64,000 nucleotides of DNA from Clostridia bacterium. GTDB lineage: Bacteria; Bacillota; Clostridia; Christensenellales; CAG-314. Shown here piece after piece: positions 45,280 to 54,521 of the stretch; positions within the stretch are counted from its first letter, which is position 1; each line of letters begins with the position of its first letter. Where the stretch lies: positions 1-64,000 of the forward strand of contig JAQVWG010000002.1 of NCBI GenBank assembly GCA_028698585.1, read 5' to 3'. The notes beneath the pieces are model-generated. The model had not been told where the DNA came from. It saw only the letters and a program-made list of their open reading frames with translations, and ran no database searches. A program made the translations under genes and the position numbers.

Positions 45280-46678
45280 GTCCTTGCTTCTGGGTATCTG
45301 CGACAAAACAATTATGCGCCTTAAGAACTCGTCTCGTAAGTACGAGATACTACAGAACCATAGAGTAGAGAGTAGCCTATCAAGACAAGTCAAGAAGAAC
45401 AATGCACAGTTGTATAAACTTCTGGTTGCCACTAACACAGCAGAACAGATATTCGACATTAAGATGTATAAGGCTATCAAACAATATGACTTATCGGCGC
45501 ATTGGACTCAGCGTGCAGTTAACACTAAGTACGCTAATGTTTGTTTCTCTAGTAGTGATAACATAGATGTATTAAACACAGCCAAACGGTTACACGCTGA
45601 ACAGATAAATGAGATTGCCAAAAAGAGGGCTATTTATGTCGAGAAATGGAATCAACGCAAACAGGCATATCTAGCAACTCATATAGATAATCAAACCGTT
45701 ATTGATAAGAGTAAACAAGACTTCGAACAACTGTTACAGAATGCTTGTGGAGAGATTGACGCGCAGTTCGAGACTAAGTATGCTGTTGCTCAAGACAAGA
45801 TTAAGGTTCATCAGTCAATAACCGACCGTAAGTTAGCAAGTGCATTAGAGCGCAAGAACAAGCTGCTTCGAAATGAGTTCCAGCCACTATCTGAGGATAC
45901 CGTTTTGTCCGTTAAGGACTTATGCATGTATTTCGGTGGTCTGCACGCAGTAGAGAAACTGTCTTTTGATGTTAAGAAGGGAGAGATATTCGGTCTAATT
46001 GGCCCTAATGGTGCAGGCAAGACGACGGTGTTCAACTGTATTACACAGTTCTATAAGCCGACTAGTGGACAACTGTTGTTTAATGATAAGCAGAATCAAA
46101 CAATCAAACTAACCGACTATGCAGTGCACGACATTGTCCTACAAGGTATATCTAGAACGTTCCAGAATGTTGAGGTTATTAAGGAGATATCCGTTCTGGA
46201 GAATCTATTGATTGCAGCAACTAGATTCTATACATCTAGCATATTAGAACATGCGTTACATTTACCCATATTGAGAATTGAGGAAAAACTTATTAAGGAT
46301 AGGGCACTCAATCTACTAGAACTTATGGGTTTATCCACATATAAGGATTGGTATGCATATGGTTTGCCGTATGGCATACTCAAGAAGATAGAGATTGCAA
46401 GAGCACTTATGGTACAGCCTAAACTGATTATATTAGATGAGCCAGCAGCTGGACTGAATGACACTGAGACTGCCGAACTTGCCAAGTTAATTAAACGAAT
46501 AAGGGACGAGTTCAACTGTACGATACTACTTGTTGAACACGATATGTCGCTAGTTATGTCAGTGTGTGATAGAATATGCGCAATATCATTCGGCAAAGAG
46601 TTGGCAACAGGTACGCCTAAACAAATCCAAGCTGACAAGAGCGTTCAGGAAGCCTACCTAGGCGTTGTGGAGGAATAG
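45263..46678 (+). CDS. livG: LivG-type ABC ATPase with long N-terminal extension
   Basis: An ATPase of 471 residues. The last 250 residues are a regular LivG domain: VKDLCMYFGGLHAVEKLSF, Walker A GPNGAGKTT near residue 250, FQNVEVI, Walker B LIILDEPAAGLN. The signature reads LPYGILKKIEIARAL, similar to other LivG. The first 205 or so residues are extra: basic, with helical, coiled-coil-like stretches (AEQINEIAKKRAIYVEKWNQ, LASALERKNKLL) and no relative I know. AGGAGA precedes the ATG at 45263, so the extension is translated from the start; an upstream in-frame ATG at 45230 has no site. It overlaps livM. Its role may be in coupling or localisation. Confidence 0.9.
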   Translation: MAKVFKSLLLGICDKTIMRLKNSSRKYEILQNHRVESSLSRQVKKNNAQLYKLLVATNTAEQIFDIKMYKAIKQYDLSAHWTQRAVNTKYANVCFSSSDNIDVLNTAKRLHAEQINEIAKKRAIYVEKWNQRKQAYLATHIDNQTVIDKSKQDFEQLLQNACGEIDAQFETKYAVAQDKIKVHQSITDRKLASALERKNKLLRNEFQPLSEDTVLSVKDLCMYFGGLHAVEKLSFDVKKGEIFGLIGPNGAGKTTVFNCITQFYKPTSGQLLFNDKQNQTIKLTDYAVHDIVLQGISRTFQNVEVIKEISVLENLLIAATRFYTSSILEHALHLPILRIEEKLIKDRALNLLELMGLSTYKDWYAYGLPYGILKKIEIARALMVQPKLIILDEPAAGLNDTETAELAKLIKRIRDEFNCTILLVEHDMSLVMSVCDRICAISFGKELATGTPKQIQADKSVQEAYLGVVEE

Positions 46679-46680
46679 AT

Positions 46681-47433
46681 ATGCAACCTATTTTGCAGTT
46701 AAAAAAATTAAGAGTGGCATACGGTCCGATACAGGCAGTCAAGGGTATCGATATAGATATCAATAAGGGACAGATTGTGGCACTACTCGGTGCTAATGGC
46801 GCAGGTAAGACATCTACTCTGCGTTCGATATCTGGCTTAACTAAAGTTTCCGGTGGCGATATACTGGTCAACGGCGAAAGCATAACCAACCATAAGCCCT
46901 ATAATATAGTCAAGAAGGGTATAATGCAATCGCCTGAAGGTAGACTGATACTGGTTGGTTTAACCGTAGAAGAGAATCTTAAGGCAGGCGCGTATTCGTT
47001 GTGCACTAAGGTTGTTAACGGACAGCGTGTTACTGCTCGTGCACAGATGGAGAGTAATTTCAAGAGAGTGTACTCGTTATTCCCACGACTGGCAGAGCGC
47101 GCTAAACAACAGGCCAACACATTGTCTGGTGGCGAGCAACAAATGCTGGCAATAGGTCGTGCACTTATGGCAAGTCCGAGTATTCTATTACTAGATGAAC
47201 CATCGCTTGGACTAGCACCACTGGTTATTAAGGATATATTCAACACTTTGCTACAGATTAAACAAGAGGGTACAACAATACTAATTGTAGAGCAGAATGC
47301 TCTTGCAGCATTAAGAATAGCCGATTATGCTTATGTACTAGAACTAGGTCGCATAAGTATGCAGGGGAGTGCTCAAGACCTGCAGAAGGAAGACAGACTA
47401 ATTGAGGCATATCTCGGCGGTAATAAAGATTAA
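46681..47433 (+). CDS. livF: LivF-type ABC ATPase
   Basis: The second ATPase of the importer, 250 residues, standard LivF length. Walker A GANGAGKTS is near residue 40, the signature is LSGGEQQML, Walker B LLLDEPSLGLAP, and the switch region IVEQNALAAL follows, all typical for LivF. The ATG is two bases after the livG stop and has a GTGGAGG site; the substrate-binding protein follows after 65 bases. Confidence 0.94.
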   Translation: MQPILQLKKLRVAYGPIQAVKGIDIDINKGQIVALLGANGAGKTSTLRSISGLTKVSGGDILVNGESITNHKPYNIVKKGIMQSPEGRLILVGLTVEENLKAGAYSLCTKVVNGQRVTARAQMESNFKRVYSLFPRLAERAKQQANTLSGGEQQMLAIGRALMASPSILLLDEPSLGLAPLVIKDIFNTLLQIKQEGTTILIVEQNALAALRIADYAYVLELGRISMQGSAQDLQKEDRLIEAYLGGNKD

Positions 47434-47498
47434 TCAATTTGGTTGATAACCAAAATATATTTAAAATGACGGAGGGAAAGACCTCAAAGGAGTAAACT

Positions 47499-48896
47499 AT
47501 GAAAAAAAGACTTATTGCACTATTGCTTGCAGTAACATTAATTGCTACAATGTTTGTTATGACTGCTTGTGGTAATAATCCCGAAACAGTTGCTCAAGGC
47601 GTAGATGAGACCAATCACGTAATCAAAGTTGGTAATACTGCTGCAACAACAGGCATATTTGCAGGTGTAGGCATACCATTCAACTATGCAATGGAAGCAT
47701 ACTTCTGGTATTTTAGCGAGCACACTGATGGCTATAGCGACGCAGCTGGTAACAAGTACACAATCGATTTTGTTCACTATGATGACGAGTTCGATGCAAC
47801 CAAGGGAACAACATTTACTGAGAAACTGGTAGAGGACGATAAAGTTTTCGCACTAGTTGGACACTTTGGTTCTAACACTGTTGCAGCTACCGTTGACTAT
47901 ATTGAGGAGCAGAATATTCCTATGGTCTATGGTGTATGTGGTGTTAACCAACTGTACGGCACAGAAGGAAACGTTATGACCATTCAACCTATCTACAAGA
48001 CAGAAGGTCGTTCAATGCTAGCTACCGCTTTTGCAACAACTGAGGGTGGTTTAGGACTAGGTGCAACCAAAGTTGGTGTTATCGCTACAACTGACGAGGC
48101 AGGCGCAAGCATTAAGGCCGGTATTGTTATTGAGCAAGAAGAACTGGGTAAAGTAACTGACACTGACATTTTCTATCAAGATGTTGATGCAAGCGCTAGT
48201 GACTACACAGCTGCCGTTACCGCTATTAAGAATGCTGGTTGCGAAGTAGTAATTATTGCTTCTAACCAAGGACCATTTGTAAACATTGCTAATGCATTCA
48301 CAACTGTTGCTTATGACAATGTTGACATTTTAACATCCTATGTTTCTGCTAACTATGCTACAATGAGTGGTCTACTTGTATCTGGCGCATTAACTGCTAC
48401 AAGAGAGATATATGCAGGTGCATGGCTAGTTACCGGTACAGCTCCATCAGCAACTAAGGGTTGGGCTGACTTCGAGAAATATGTAGAAGTTATGACACTA
48501 TATGCTAAGCACAACAATGAGACACTATTAACTTCTTCTGACGCTACCTATGGTGCATATGTTACATTATGGTTTGGTGACAAGGACTGGGCTGCTGATG
48601 GTATCTCTGCATACTTCCTCAATTCATATGCTATGGCAGGTTATGTCGCGGCCAATGCATTCTGTCAAGGTCTTGCTAGAATGAGTGGCGAACTACTAAC
48701 ATGGACTGCATTTATCGATGCAATGGAAGAGGCTCCAATTGATGTACCAATGGGCACAAGCGTTAACTTTGCAGATGGTCAAAGAATAGGTATTGACTCT
48801 CTAGCAGTAAACAAGTATACTGTAGCTAACTATGCTGTTGGTGAAGTATATCGTACAATTACCGGTCTTGCTACAATCGAGGCTGGCTGTAACTAA
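47499..48896 (+). CDS. Liv-type substrate-binding lipoprotein
   Basis: A periplasmic-type binding protein of 465 residues, longer than the usual LivJ/LivK (about 370-400). The N-terminus MKKRLIALLLAVTLIATMFVMTAC is a lipoprotein signal with Cys at about residue 24. The fold is type I binding protein (VIKVGNTAATTGIFAGVG, DDEFDATKG, VEDDKVFALVGHFGS). The ligand cannot be told; the operon of CoA enzymes suggests an acyl acid or its ester as much as branched amino acids. AAAGGAG precedes the start. A stable hairpin follows 50 bases after the stop and may protect its message, in keeping with high demand for binding proteins. Confidence 0.9.
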   Translation: MKKRLIALLLAVTLIATMFVMTACGNNPETVAQGVDETNHVIKVGNTAATTGIFAGVGIPFNYAMEAYFWYFSEHTDGYSDAAGNKYTIDFVHYDDEFDATKGTTFTEKLVEDDKVFALVGHFGSNTVAATVDYIEEQNIPMVYGVCGVNQLYGTEGNVMTIQPIYKTEGRSMLATAFATTEGGLGLGATKVGVIATTDEAGASIKAGIVIEQEELGKVTDTDIFYQDVDASASDYTAAVTAIKNAGCEVVIIASNQGPFVNIANAFTTVAYDNVDILTSYVSANYATMSGLLVSGALTATREIYAGAWLVTGTAPSATKGWADFEKYVEVMTLYAKHNNETLLTSSDATYGAYVTLWFGDKDWAADGISAYFLNSYAMAGYVAANAFCQGLARMSGELLTWTAFIDAMEEAPIDVPMGTSVNFADGQRIGIDSLAVNKYTVANYAVGEVYRTITGLATIEAGCN

Positions 48897-48947
48897 ACAT
48901 TTATAACAAACAACGACAATTACAATAAGCATCTTATCAATGGGATG

Positions 48948-48967
48948 GGGAGGGTTATCCCTCCCCT
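48948..48967 (+). other. Intercistronic GC-rich hairpin
   Basis: Perfect 8-bp stem ggggaggg / ccctcccc with a ttat loop, between the binding-protein gene and the next gene. No T-run follows, so it looks like an mRNA-stabilising hairpin or partial attenuator, not a full terminator. Confidence 0.65.
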
Positions 48968-48995
48968 GAACAAATACTATTAAAAAGGGTACATT

Positions 48996-49886
48996 ATGTT
49001 TCAATTTGAGAAAAAGAATATTAAACTGGAAAAAGAAGAATACGCATACTTAGATATCGGCAACGGCCAACCAATTATTATGGTTCACGGCAATATGAGT
49101 AGTGGCGTACATTACTTGCCACTGATTGATGTTCTCAAACATAATTATAGGTGTATTGCGCCAGACTTACGAGGATTTGGTGATAGCAGTTACAACTGTG
49201 AGTTATCATCAATGGACGAACTGGCAGATGATTTGGCACAATTTATGGATGCGCTCAGTATCAATCAAGCCTACTTTATCTGTTGGTCGGCAGGCTGTCC
49301 AGTTACTCTCCTCTTTGCAGCGAAGCACCCTGAGAGAGTTAAATCCATATTCGCAATAGAGGGTGGTAGTCATAAGGGCTATCCTATCTATAAGAAGAAT
49401 AAGGAGTTCAAGAGTCTATTCGGTAAGGCATACGAGAGTAAAGCCGAACTGGCCAAGGACCCTGTACAGGTCGCTCCTGTGCAGAATATGTTAGTCTCTA
49501 ATAACGTAGCGGGTATGTCATCTCTGTGGGATGCAGTTATATACACTGTCAACAAGCCCCCTAAGGAAGACGCCGAAATCTACATTAAAGAGACAATGAA
49601 ACAACGCTGTATTGTTGACCTGGACTGGGCACTGTCTAACGTCAATATGTCGCACGAGTACACTGCAGCCAGAATGGGGGATGGTAGGATAGATAATATT
49701 CAATGCCCATGCGCTTTTACAATGGCAGACAGAGATTATACTGTGCCACCGTGGATGGTAATGGAAAATGTCAATGCCATTAAGGGTGCTAAACTGTTAT
49801 CCTACGTTAACTGTGGACACTCACCACTCGTGGATTGCATAGATAGGCTGGCGCAGGACGTAATGCAGTTTATATATCAACAATAA
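48996..49886 (+). CDS. Alpha/beta hydrolase (first of two)
   Basis: A soluble hydrolase of 296 residues. The oxyanion HGNMSSG follows the first strand, and the nucleophile elbow is CWSAGC with S98. DRDYTV and the late GHSPLVD supply Asp and His of the triad. It should cut an ester, thioester or lactone. Its neighbour is the CoA-transferase, so it may free a short acid from an imported ester before CoA is added. The N-terminus is polar with no signal peptide. AAAGGG precedes the ATG. Confidence 0.88.
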   Translation: MFQFEKKNIKLEKEEYAYLDIGNGQPIIMVHGNMSSGVHYLPLIDVLKHNYRCIAPDLRGFGDSSYNCELSSMDELADDLAQFMDALSINQAYFICWSAGCPVTLLFAAKHPERVKSIFAIEGGSHKGYPIYKKNKEFKSLFGKAYESKAELAKDPVQVAPVQNMLVSNNVAGMSSLWDAVIYTVNKPPKEDAEIYIKETMKQRCIVDLDWALSNVNMSHEYTAARMGDGRIDNIQCPCAFTMADRDYTVPPWMVMENVNAIKGAKLLSYVNCGHSPLVDCIDRLAQDVMQFIYQQ

Positions 49887-49933
49887 TATTACTACGCAAA
49901 TAATTCTTGTATTAAGAAAGGAGATAAATAAGA

Positions 49934-51235
49934 ATGGCTAAGAAAATGACACTGAGTCAAGCATTGGCACTGGTTAAGTCAGGAGATGTTATCGTCACCG
50001 GACTGGGCTGTGCCGAGGGAAGAGAGTTTCTAACTCATCTACATGAGATTGCCGATAGAGTAAAGAACGTTACAGTTACCAACTGTTTACCCATGGGGGA
50101 TTATCAGTTTTTTACCAATCCTGCATATAAGGATAGTTTTCAACTTGATGGTTGGTTCTATTCCCCTGCCTTGCGTAAAGCACATGCCAACGGCAACATA
50201 TCCTTCATCCCCAACCACTTGCACTTAGCCGCTATTAAGAGACTAGACAATAAACGCACCACTATATATCTTGGTAACTGTACGCCACCGGACAAGCATG
50301 GATATGTATCGCTATCCCTGTCCAACACTTATGAGAAGCGTATGATGGCAGATTGCGACTATATTATACTCGAAGTTAACCCTAAATTGCCTCGCACATT
50401 CGGTGATGTTCAGATGCACGAGAGTGAAGTGGATATATTCATTGATGTGGACTATGATATACCAGAGATACCCGATGTTCCACCGACTGATAAGGACTTA
50501 ATAATTGGTAAACTGATTGCCGATTACATCAATGATGGCGATTGTTTACAACTAGGAATAGGTGGTATCCCCAACGCCGTAACTAAATCATTGTATGGCA
50601 AGAAGAATCTAGGCATCCACACAGAGATGCTCACTACCGGTATGGCTCAACTGGCCAAGGCAGGTGTCATCAACGGTCGCTGTAAGCAACAACAGAAGGG
50701 TAAGATGGTGGCTGCATTCGCAATGGGTACCAAGGAATTATATGATTATATGGACGATAACCCCGCATGTTGCATAATGGATGGCGGATACGTTAACGAC
50801 CCAATGGTAATAGCTAAGAATGATAACCAAATATCGATTAACACCACCATAGAGGTAGACATAACTGGACAGTGTTGCAGTGAGAGTATAGGCTCTATGC
50901 AGTTCTCCGGTAGTGGTGGCCAGAGTGATACAGCATGTGGCGCACAGAAGAGCAAGAACGGTAAATCATTCATTGCACTGTACAGCACGGCAATGGTACG
51001 CAATAAGGTAACAGGGGAAAAAGAGGAGGTAAGCAAGATTGTCGCCCAACTCAAGCAGGGCGCAGCAGTAACGCTATCTCGCAACGACTTGCATTACCTA
51101 GTAACGGAATACGGTGTGGTCAATTTAAGAGGCACATCGATTAAAGAACGAGTGGAGAGAATAATCAGTATTGCACATCCACAATTTAGAGAACAGTTAA
51201 CTAAGGAAGCTTACGATCTTGGCATAATAAGATAG
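49934..51235 (+). CDS. Acetyl-CoA hydrolase/transferase family (Cat-type CoA-transferase)
   Basis: A CoA-transferase of 433 residues. The active-site Glu is E231 in GIHTEM, the acyl-CoA loop is QLGIGGIPNAV, and EVDITGQ and GSGGQSD are found near the end, all standard for the 4-hydroxybutyrate/butyrate acetyl-CoA transferase family. It moves CoA from acetyl-CoA (or another acyl-CoA) to a short acid. GAAAGGAG precedes the ATG. It follows the first hydrolase by 47 bases and is 7 bases ahead of the second, so it is well placed to activate a hydrolysis product. Confidence 0.93.
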   Translation: MAKKMTLSQALALVKSGDVIVTGLGCAEGREFLTHLHEIADRVKNVTVTNCLPMGDYQFFTNPAYKDSFQLDGWFYSPALRKAHANGNISFIPNHLHLAAIKRLDNKRTTIYLGNCTPPDKHGYVSLSLSNTYEKRMMADCDYIILEVNPKLPRTFGDVQMHESEVDIFIDVDYDIPEIPDVPPTDKDLIIGKLIADYINDGDCLQLGIGGIPNAVTKSLYGKKNLGIHTEMLTTGMAQLAKAGVINGRCKQQQKGKMVAAFAMGTKELYDYMDDNPACCIMDGGYVNDPMVIAKNDNQISINTTIEVDITGQCCSESIGSMQFSGSGGQSDTACGAQKSKNGKSFIALYSTAMVRNKVTGEKEEVSKIVAQLKQGAAVTLSRNDLHYLVTEYGVVNLRGTSIKERVERIISIAHPQFREQLTKEAYDLGIIR

Positions 51236-51242
51236 AATCAGC

Positions 51243-52058
51243 ATGTATTTTAATTTTAATGATAAACAGATATATTATGAAACACACGGCGAGGGAAAAC
51301 CCATAATTCTGCTCAACGGTGTGATGATGAGTACGATTAGTTGGGTACCCTTCATACCTTCGATGTCTCAAGACAACCAACTTATACTAGTAGATTTTCT
51401 TGATCAAGGCAAGAGCGACAGAATGAGTCAACCATATACACAGGACTTGCAGGTTGAGGTATTAAGGGCATTGCTTGACCACCTCAATCTAGACAAGGCA
51501 TCAATAATGGGCATCTCATACGGTGGCGAAGTTCTACTTAAGTTCGCTATCAAGTATGGTGACAGAGTGGACAGGCTACTGCTATTCAACACCACAGCCA
51601 AGACGTCTAATTGGCTGAGAGATATAGGCAGAGGCTGGAATAACATAGGACAGACACTAGACGGACAGACCTACTATAATATCACAATACCGGTAATATA
51701 CAGTAGCGGGTTCTATCAGCGTGAAAGTGCTTGGATGAATAAGAGGGAAAAGGTGCTAGTACCACTTTTTTCTAGTAAGGAGTTTCAGGCTAGAATGAAA
51801 AGGTTAGTGGACAGCGCAGAACAGCACGATTGTCAAGCAGACTTGCAGAAGATTAACAATCCAACACTTATTGTTACATGTATGCAAGACACCCTTGTGC
51901 CTAAGGTCGAACAGGACTATTTGGCTCTACACATAGCTAACGCCCAGTATGTGGCAATCATGGACTCGGGACATGCGAGCATGTACGAGAAACCGCTGTT
52001 ATTTACCTCACTTGTACTGGGTTTTGTCAACGCAAAACAAGCAATATTTAATATTTAG
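51243..52058 (+). CDS. Alpha/beta hydrolase (second of two)
   Basis: A soluble hydrolase of 271 residues. The nucleophile elbow is GISYGG (S92), and the oxyanion region after strand 3 reads LNGVMMSTISW, without the usual HG pair. The acid is likely in CMQDTLVPK and the histidine in DSGHASMYEKP. It lies 7 bases after the CoA-transferase and 15 bases before the pyrophosphatase gene. Two non-identical hydrolases in one operon suggest successive bond cleavages of an oligomer or a mixed ester. Confidence 0.88.
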   Translation: MYFNFNDKQIYYETHGEGKPIILLNGVMMSTISWVPFIPSMSQDNQLILVDFLDQGKSDRMSQPYTQDLQVEVLRALLDHLNLDKASIMGISYGGEVLLKFAIKYGDRVDRLLLFNTTAKTSNWLRDIGRGWNNIGQTLDGQTYYNITIPVIYSSGFYQRESAWMNKREKVLVPLFSSKEFQARMKRLVDSAEQHDCQADLQKINNPTLIVTCMQDTLVPKVEQDYLALHIANAQYVAIMDSGHASMYEKPLLFTSLVLGFVNAKQAIFNI

Positions 52059-52073
52059 GAGAGGGCAGAAGAA

Positions 52074-52622
52074 ATGAATATTTGGCACGATATTTCACGC
52101 AACAGAATTAAGGCTGATGACTTCATCGCTGTAATCGAGATTGTAAAAGGTAGCAAGAAGAAGTACGAATTAGACAAAGAGACAGGTTTAATTAGATTGG
52201 ACCGTGTGCTATATACTTCGACACACTATCCTGCCAACTATGGTCTTATACCACGCACCTATGCAGATGACGATGACCCACTGGACGTACTTGTGATATG
52301 CAGTGAACCACTTGATCCTCTGATTCTGGTAAGGTGTTATCCAATCGGTGTAACTACCATGGTTGACAACAACGAAAAGGACGAGAAGATTATAGCAGTA
52401 CCCTACTCTGACCCAATGTATAATTGTTATAAGGATATCACTGATTTGCCGACGCATGTTTTTGATGAAATTAAACACTTTTTCCTCACATATAAACAGT
52501 TAGAGGGTAAGGCAACTGTTGTTGATGAGGTGCAGAATGCCGAAGTGGCAAGACAAGTTATTCAACGAGCAATGGACAGGTATGATGAAGCGTTTAGAGA
52601 ACATTTCAAGTATAATGCTTAA
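52074..52622 (+). CDS. ppa: Family I inorganic pyrophosphatase
   Basis: A soluble pyrophosphatase of 182 residues with the DDDDPLDVLV metal site (near residue 62) and the KYELDKETGLIRLDR segment with the Lys-Glu-Arg set. It splits PPi and drives PPi-forming reactions. Most family I enzymes stand alone, so its place at the end of this operon is unusual and might point to a PPi-releasing CoA ligation elsewhere in the path. GGAGAGGG precedes the ATG. A strong terminator follows. Confidence 0.94.
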   Translation: MNIWHDISRNRIKADDFIAVIEIVKGSKKKYELDKETGLIRLDRVLYTSTHYPANYGLIPRTYADDDDPLDVLVICSEPLDPLILVRCYPIGVTTMVDNNEKDEKIIAVPYSDPMYNCYKDITDLPTHVFDEIKHFFLTYKQLEGKATVVDEVQNAEVARQVIQRAMDRYDEAFREHFKYNA

Positions 52623-52647
52623 TGCTCATATAACTATTTTGATAGAT

Positions 52648-52684
52648 AGAACAACCCTCTCGTTAGCTATGAGAGGGTTGTTCT
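52648..52684 (+). terminator. Terminator of the thiolase-Liv operon
   Basis: Perfect 14-bp inverted repeat agaacaaccctctc / gagagggttgttct with a 9-base loop, 26 bases after the pyrophosphatase stop. Confidence 0.9.
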
Positions 52685-52760
52685 ATATTGCTTGATAATT
52701 GCCGTTACATGTGCTATATTGAAATTGAAGTATCATAGTTAGATAGTTGAGAGGTAATAG

Positions 52761-53273
52761 ATGAATCTATACATAATAGGTGGCACAATGGGAGTGGGCA
52801 AGTCAACGGTATGTAGCATACTTAAGGAGCAGTTAATGCAATGTGTGCTGTTAGAGGGCGACTGGTGTTGGGACGCCAATCCATTCATAGTTAATGAGGA
52901 CACCAAGTCAATGGTTGTGGACAATATCTGTTATGTTCTTAATAACTTCCTGCATTGCGTGCATTATAACAATATTGTGTTCAGTTGGGTATTACATCAA
53001 CAGTTTATCATAGATGACATACTGTGTAGACTGGACTTGACCGACTGTTCAGTTAAATGTTTTTCGCTTATGTGCAACGAACAAGCATTACGCACCAGAT
53101 TAGACGGAGATATAGCGCGAGGCCTACGCAAGGCAGACATAGTGGAAAGGAGTATCAGTAGATTGCCATATTATGACAGTCTTAACACTATTAAGATTGA
53201 CACGGTTGACAAGACTCCGGCACAGATTGCGCAAGCAATAATTCAATCACCGTTCAACAAGGAGAGAATATGA
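52761..53273 (+). CDS. P-loop nucleotide kinase-like protein
   Basis: A protein of 170 residues with Walker A GTMGVGKST at about residues 8-16. It resembles the AAA_33/shikimate-kinase-like group of small kinases that act on small molecules or antibiotics; RGLRKADIVERSISRL near residue 125 is the likely lid region. Its substrate is unknown. GAGAGG precedes the ATG. It overlaps the GNAT gene by four bases (ATGA), so both are co-translated. Confidence 0.78.
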   Translation: MNLYIIGGTMGVGKSTVCSILKEQLMQCVLLEGDWCWDANPFIVNEDTKSMVVDNICYVLNNFLHCVHYNNIVFSWVLHQQFIIDDILCRLDLTDCSVKCFSLMCNEQALRTRLDGDIARGLRKADIVERSISRLPYYDSLNTIKIDTVDKTPAQIAQAIIQSPFNKERI

Positions 53274-53887
53274 TTACTATTAGACAGGAATTAGAGAAGG
53301 ATTATAGAGAGAACGAAACGCTCATAAGGGAGGCATTCTGGAATGTATACAGGCCAGGCTGTGTGGAACACTTTATACTGCATAACTTACGTTCTACACC
53401 CAATTTTGTTCCGGACTTATGCTACGTAATGGAACAGGACGGTCAACTTATAGCCAGCATAGTGTATTCTATGGGCAGTCTCCAGTTGAATAACGGCAAG
53501 AGCATGCCCATGCTGAGTTTTGGCCCATTGGCAGTATTGCCTCAATACCAAAGGTGCGGTTGGGGTAGTGCTATGGTAAAGTACACTCTAGATTTCGCAC
53601 GCAAGAGGGGATATCCCGCAGTGGTAATATGTGGTTCACCCGACTATTATTCGAGATTTGGTTTCCTTCCTGCATCTACATATGGCATACACCATGAGTG
53701 TGTGGAGCGCAGTGATTCTGCGCCGTTCTTTATGATTAAGGTGTTCAATGAGGAAATGATAGGAGCTCTTCAAGGTGTGTATTATGAACCGAAGTGCTTC
53801 ACGGAGATTAATCAAGAACAATTAGAGCGATACGACAGCGCATTTACGCCCAAAGTCAAGATGAAAAAAGAAGGTCAGTTGGTATAG
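53270..53887 (+). CDS. GNAT-family N-acetyltransferase
   Basis: An acetyltransferase of 205 residues. The acetyl-CoA motif A reads LAVLPQYQRCGWGSAMVKY (the Q-x-x-G-x-G/A pattern as QRCGWG) and the N-terminal TIRQELEKDYRENETLIREAFW is that of the YhbS-like group. PDYYSRFGFLPA is the typical late segment. The acceptor is unknown. It overlaps the P-loop kinase gene. A copy of its 3' end lies about 300 bases downstream. Confidence 0.9.
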   Translation: MITIRQELEKDYRENETLIREAFWNVYRPGCVEHFILHNLRSTPNFVPDLCYVMEQDGQLIASIVYSMGSLQLNNGKSMPMLSFGPLAVLPQYQRCGWGSAMVKYTLDFARKRGYPAVVICGSPDYYSRFGFLPASTYGIHHECVERSDSAPFFMIKVFNEEMIGALQGVYYEPKCFTEINQEQLERYDSAFTPKVKMKKEGQLV

Positions 53888-54199
53888 ATTGAACACTGTG
53901 CACAAGAACGGTTGAAGTTACACACACTACTTGCATGTACAGCTAGAATTATTCAGTTATTGTTAGTTAATGTATCGCCTACGACAGCATAACCCACACT
54001 TTTTGACAACTCGCCTAGATTAAATTATCAGCAAGTGATAAGCAATAAGAGTAGTACAGCTGGTAAGTAATTAACAGCGCATTAGCACCCGACTAATAGT
54101 GATTGGGTTAGAGTCAACAGCAATAATGCTGATACGTATAGCACATTTATCCTTAAGTTAAGATGAATAAAGAAGGTCAGTTGGTATAGATTGAACACA
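53859..54199 (+). repeat. Duplicated 3' end of the GNAT gene
   Basis: The last codons of the GNAT gene plus its first downstream bases (53859-53898, including agaaggtcagttggtataga and ttgaacac) recur at 54160-54199, 301 bases later, with one or two changes in about 40 bases. Likeness extends weakly upstream of the second copy, to about 54140. Confidence 0.88.
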
Positions 54200-54521
54200 G
54201 TATACTCATGGTTGCCAGTGCTCGAATAATAGTTCAGCAATACCTCTACGCATATACTACCCAAGCATATAGTATATTGTAAGTGCGACTATATAAGAAT
54301 TATCTATGAATGAGAACATGTAGATTAACGCTATTATCATACTTAATGCGTAGTTATGGTTAGATGACAGATTATAATTAATCAGTGACCAAGAATATAG
54401 AATGAATGTTACAGTAGAACTAATGGATAATGAAGTGATTGAAGTTTGGACCTAATGGACAATGATGTAATTGAAGACTTGCATCTAGACAGAATTATGA
54501 TGACTCTATAGAGGATACAGA
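53888..54521. other. Spacer built of decayed gene-end copies
   Basis: About 630 bases between GNAT and trmN6. It contains the copied GNAT end and two partial copies of the trmN6 5' end; the remainder (53900-54140 and 54200-54390) shows nothing recognisable. Confidence 0.7.
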
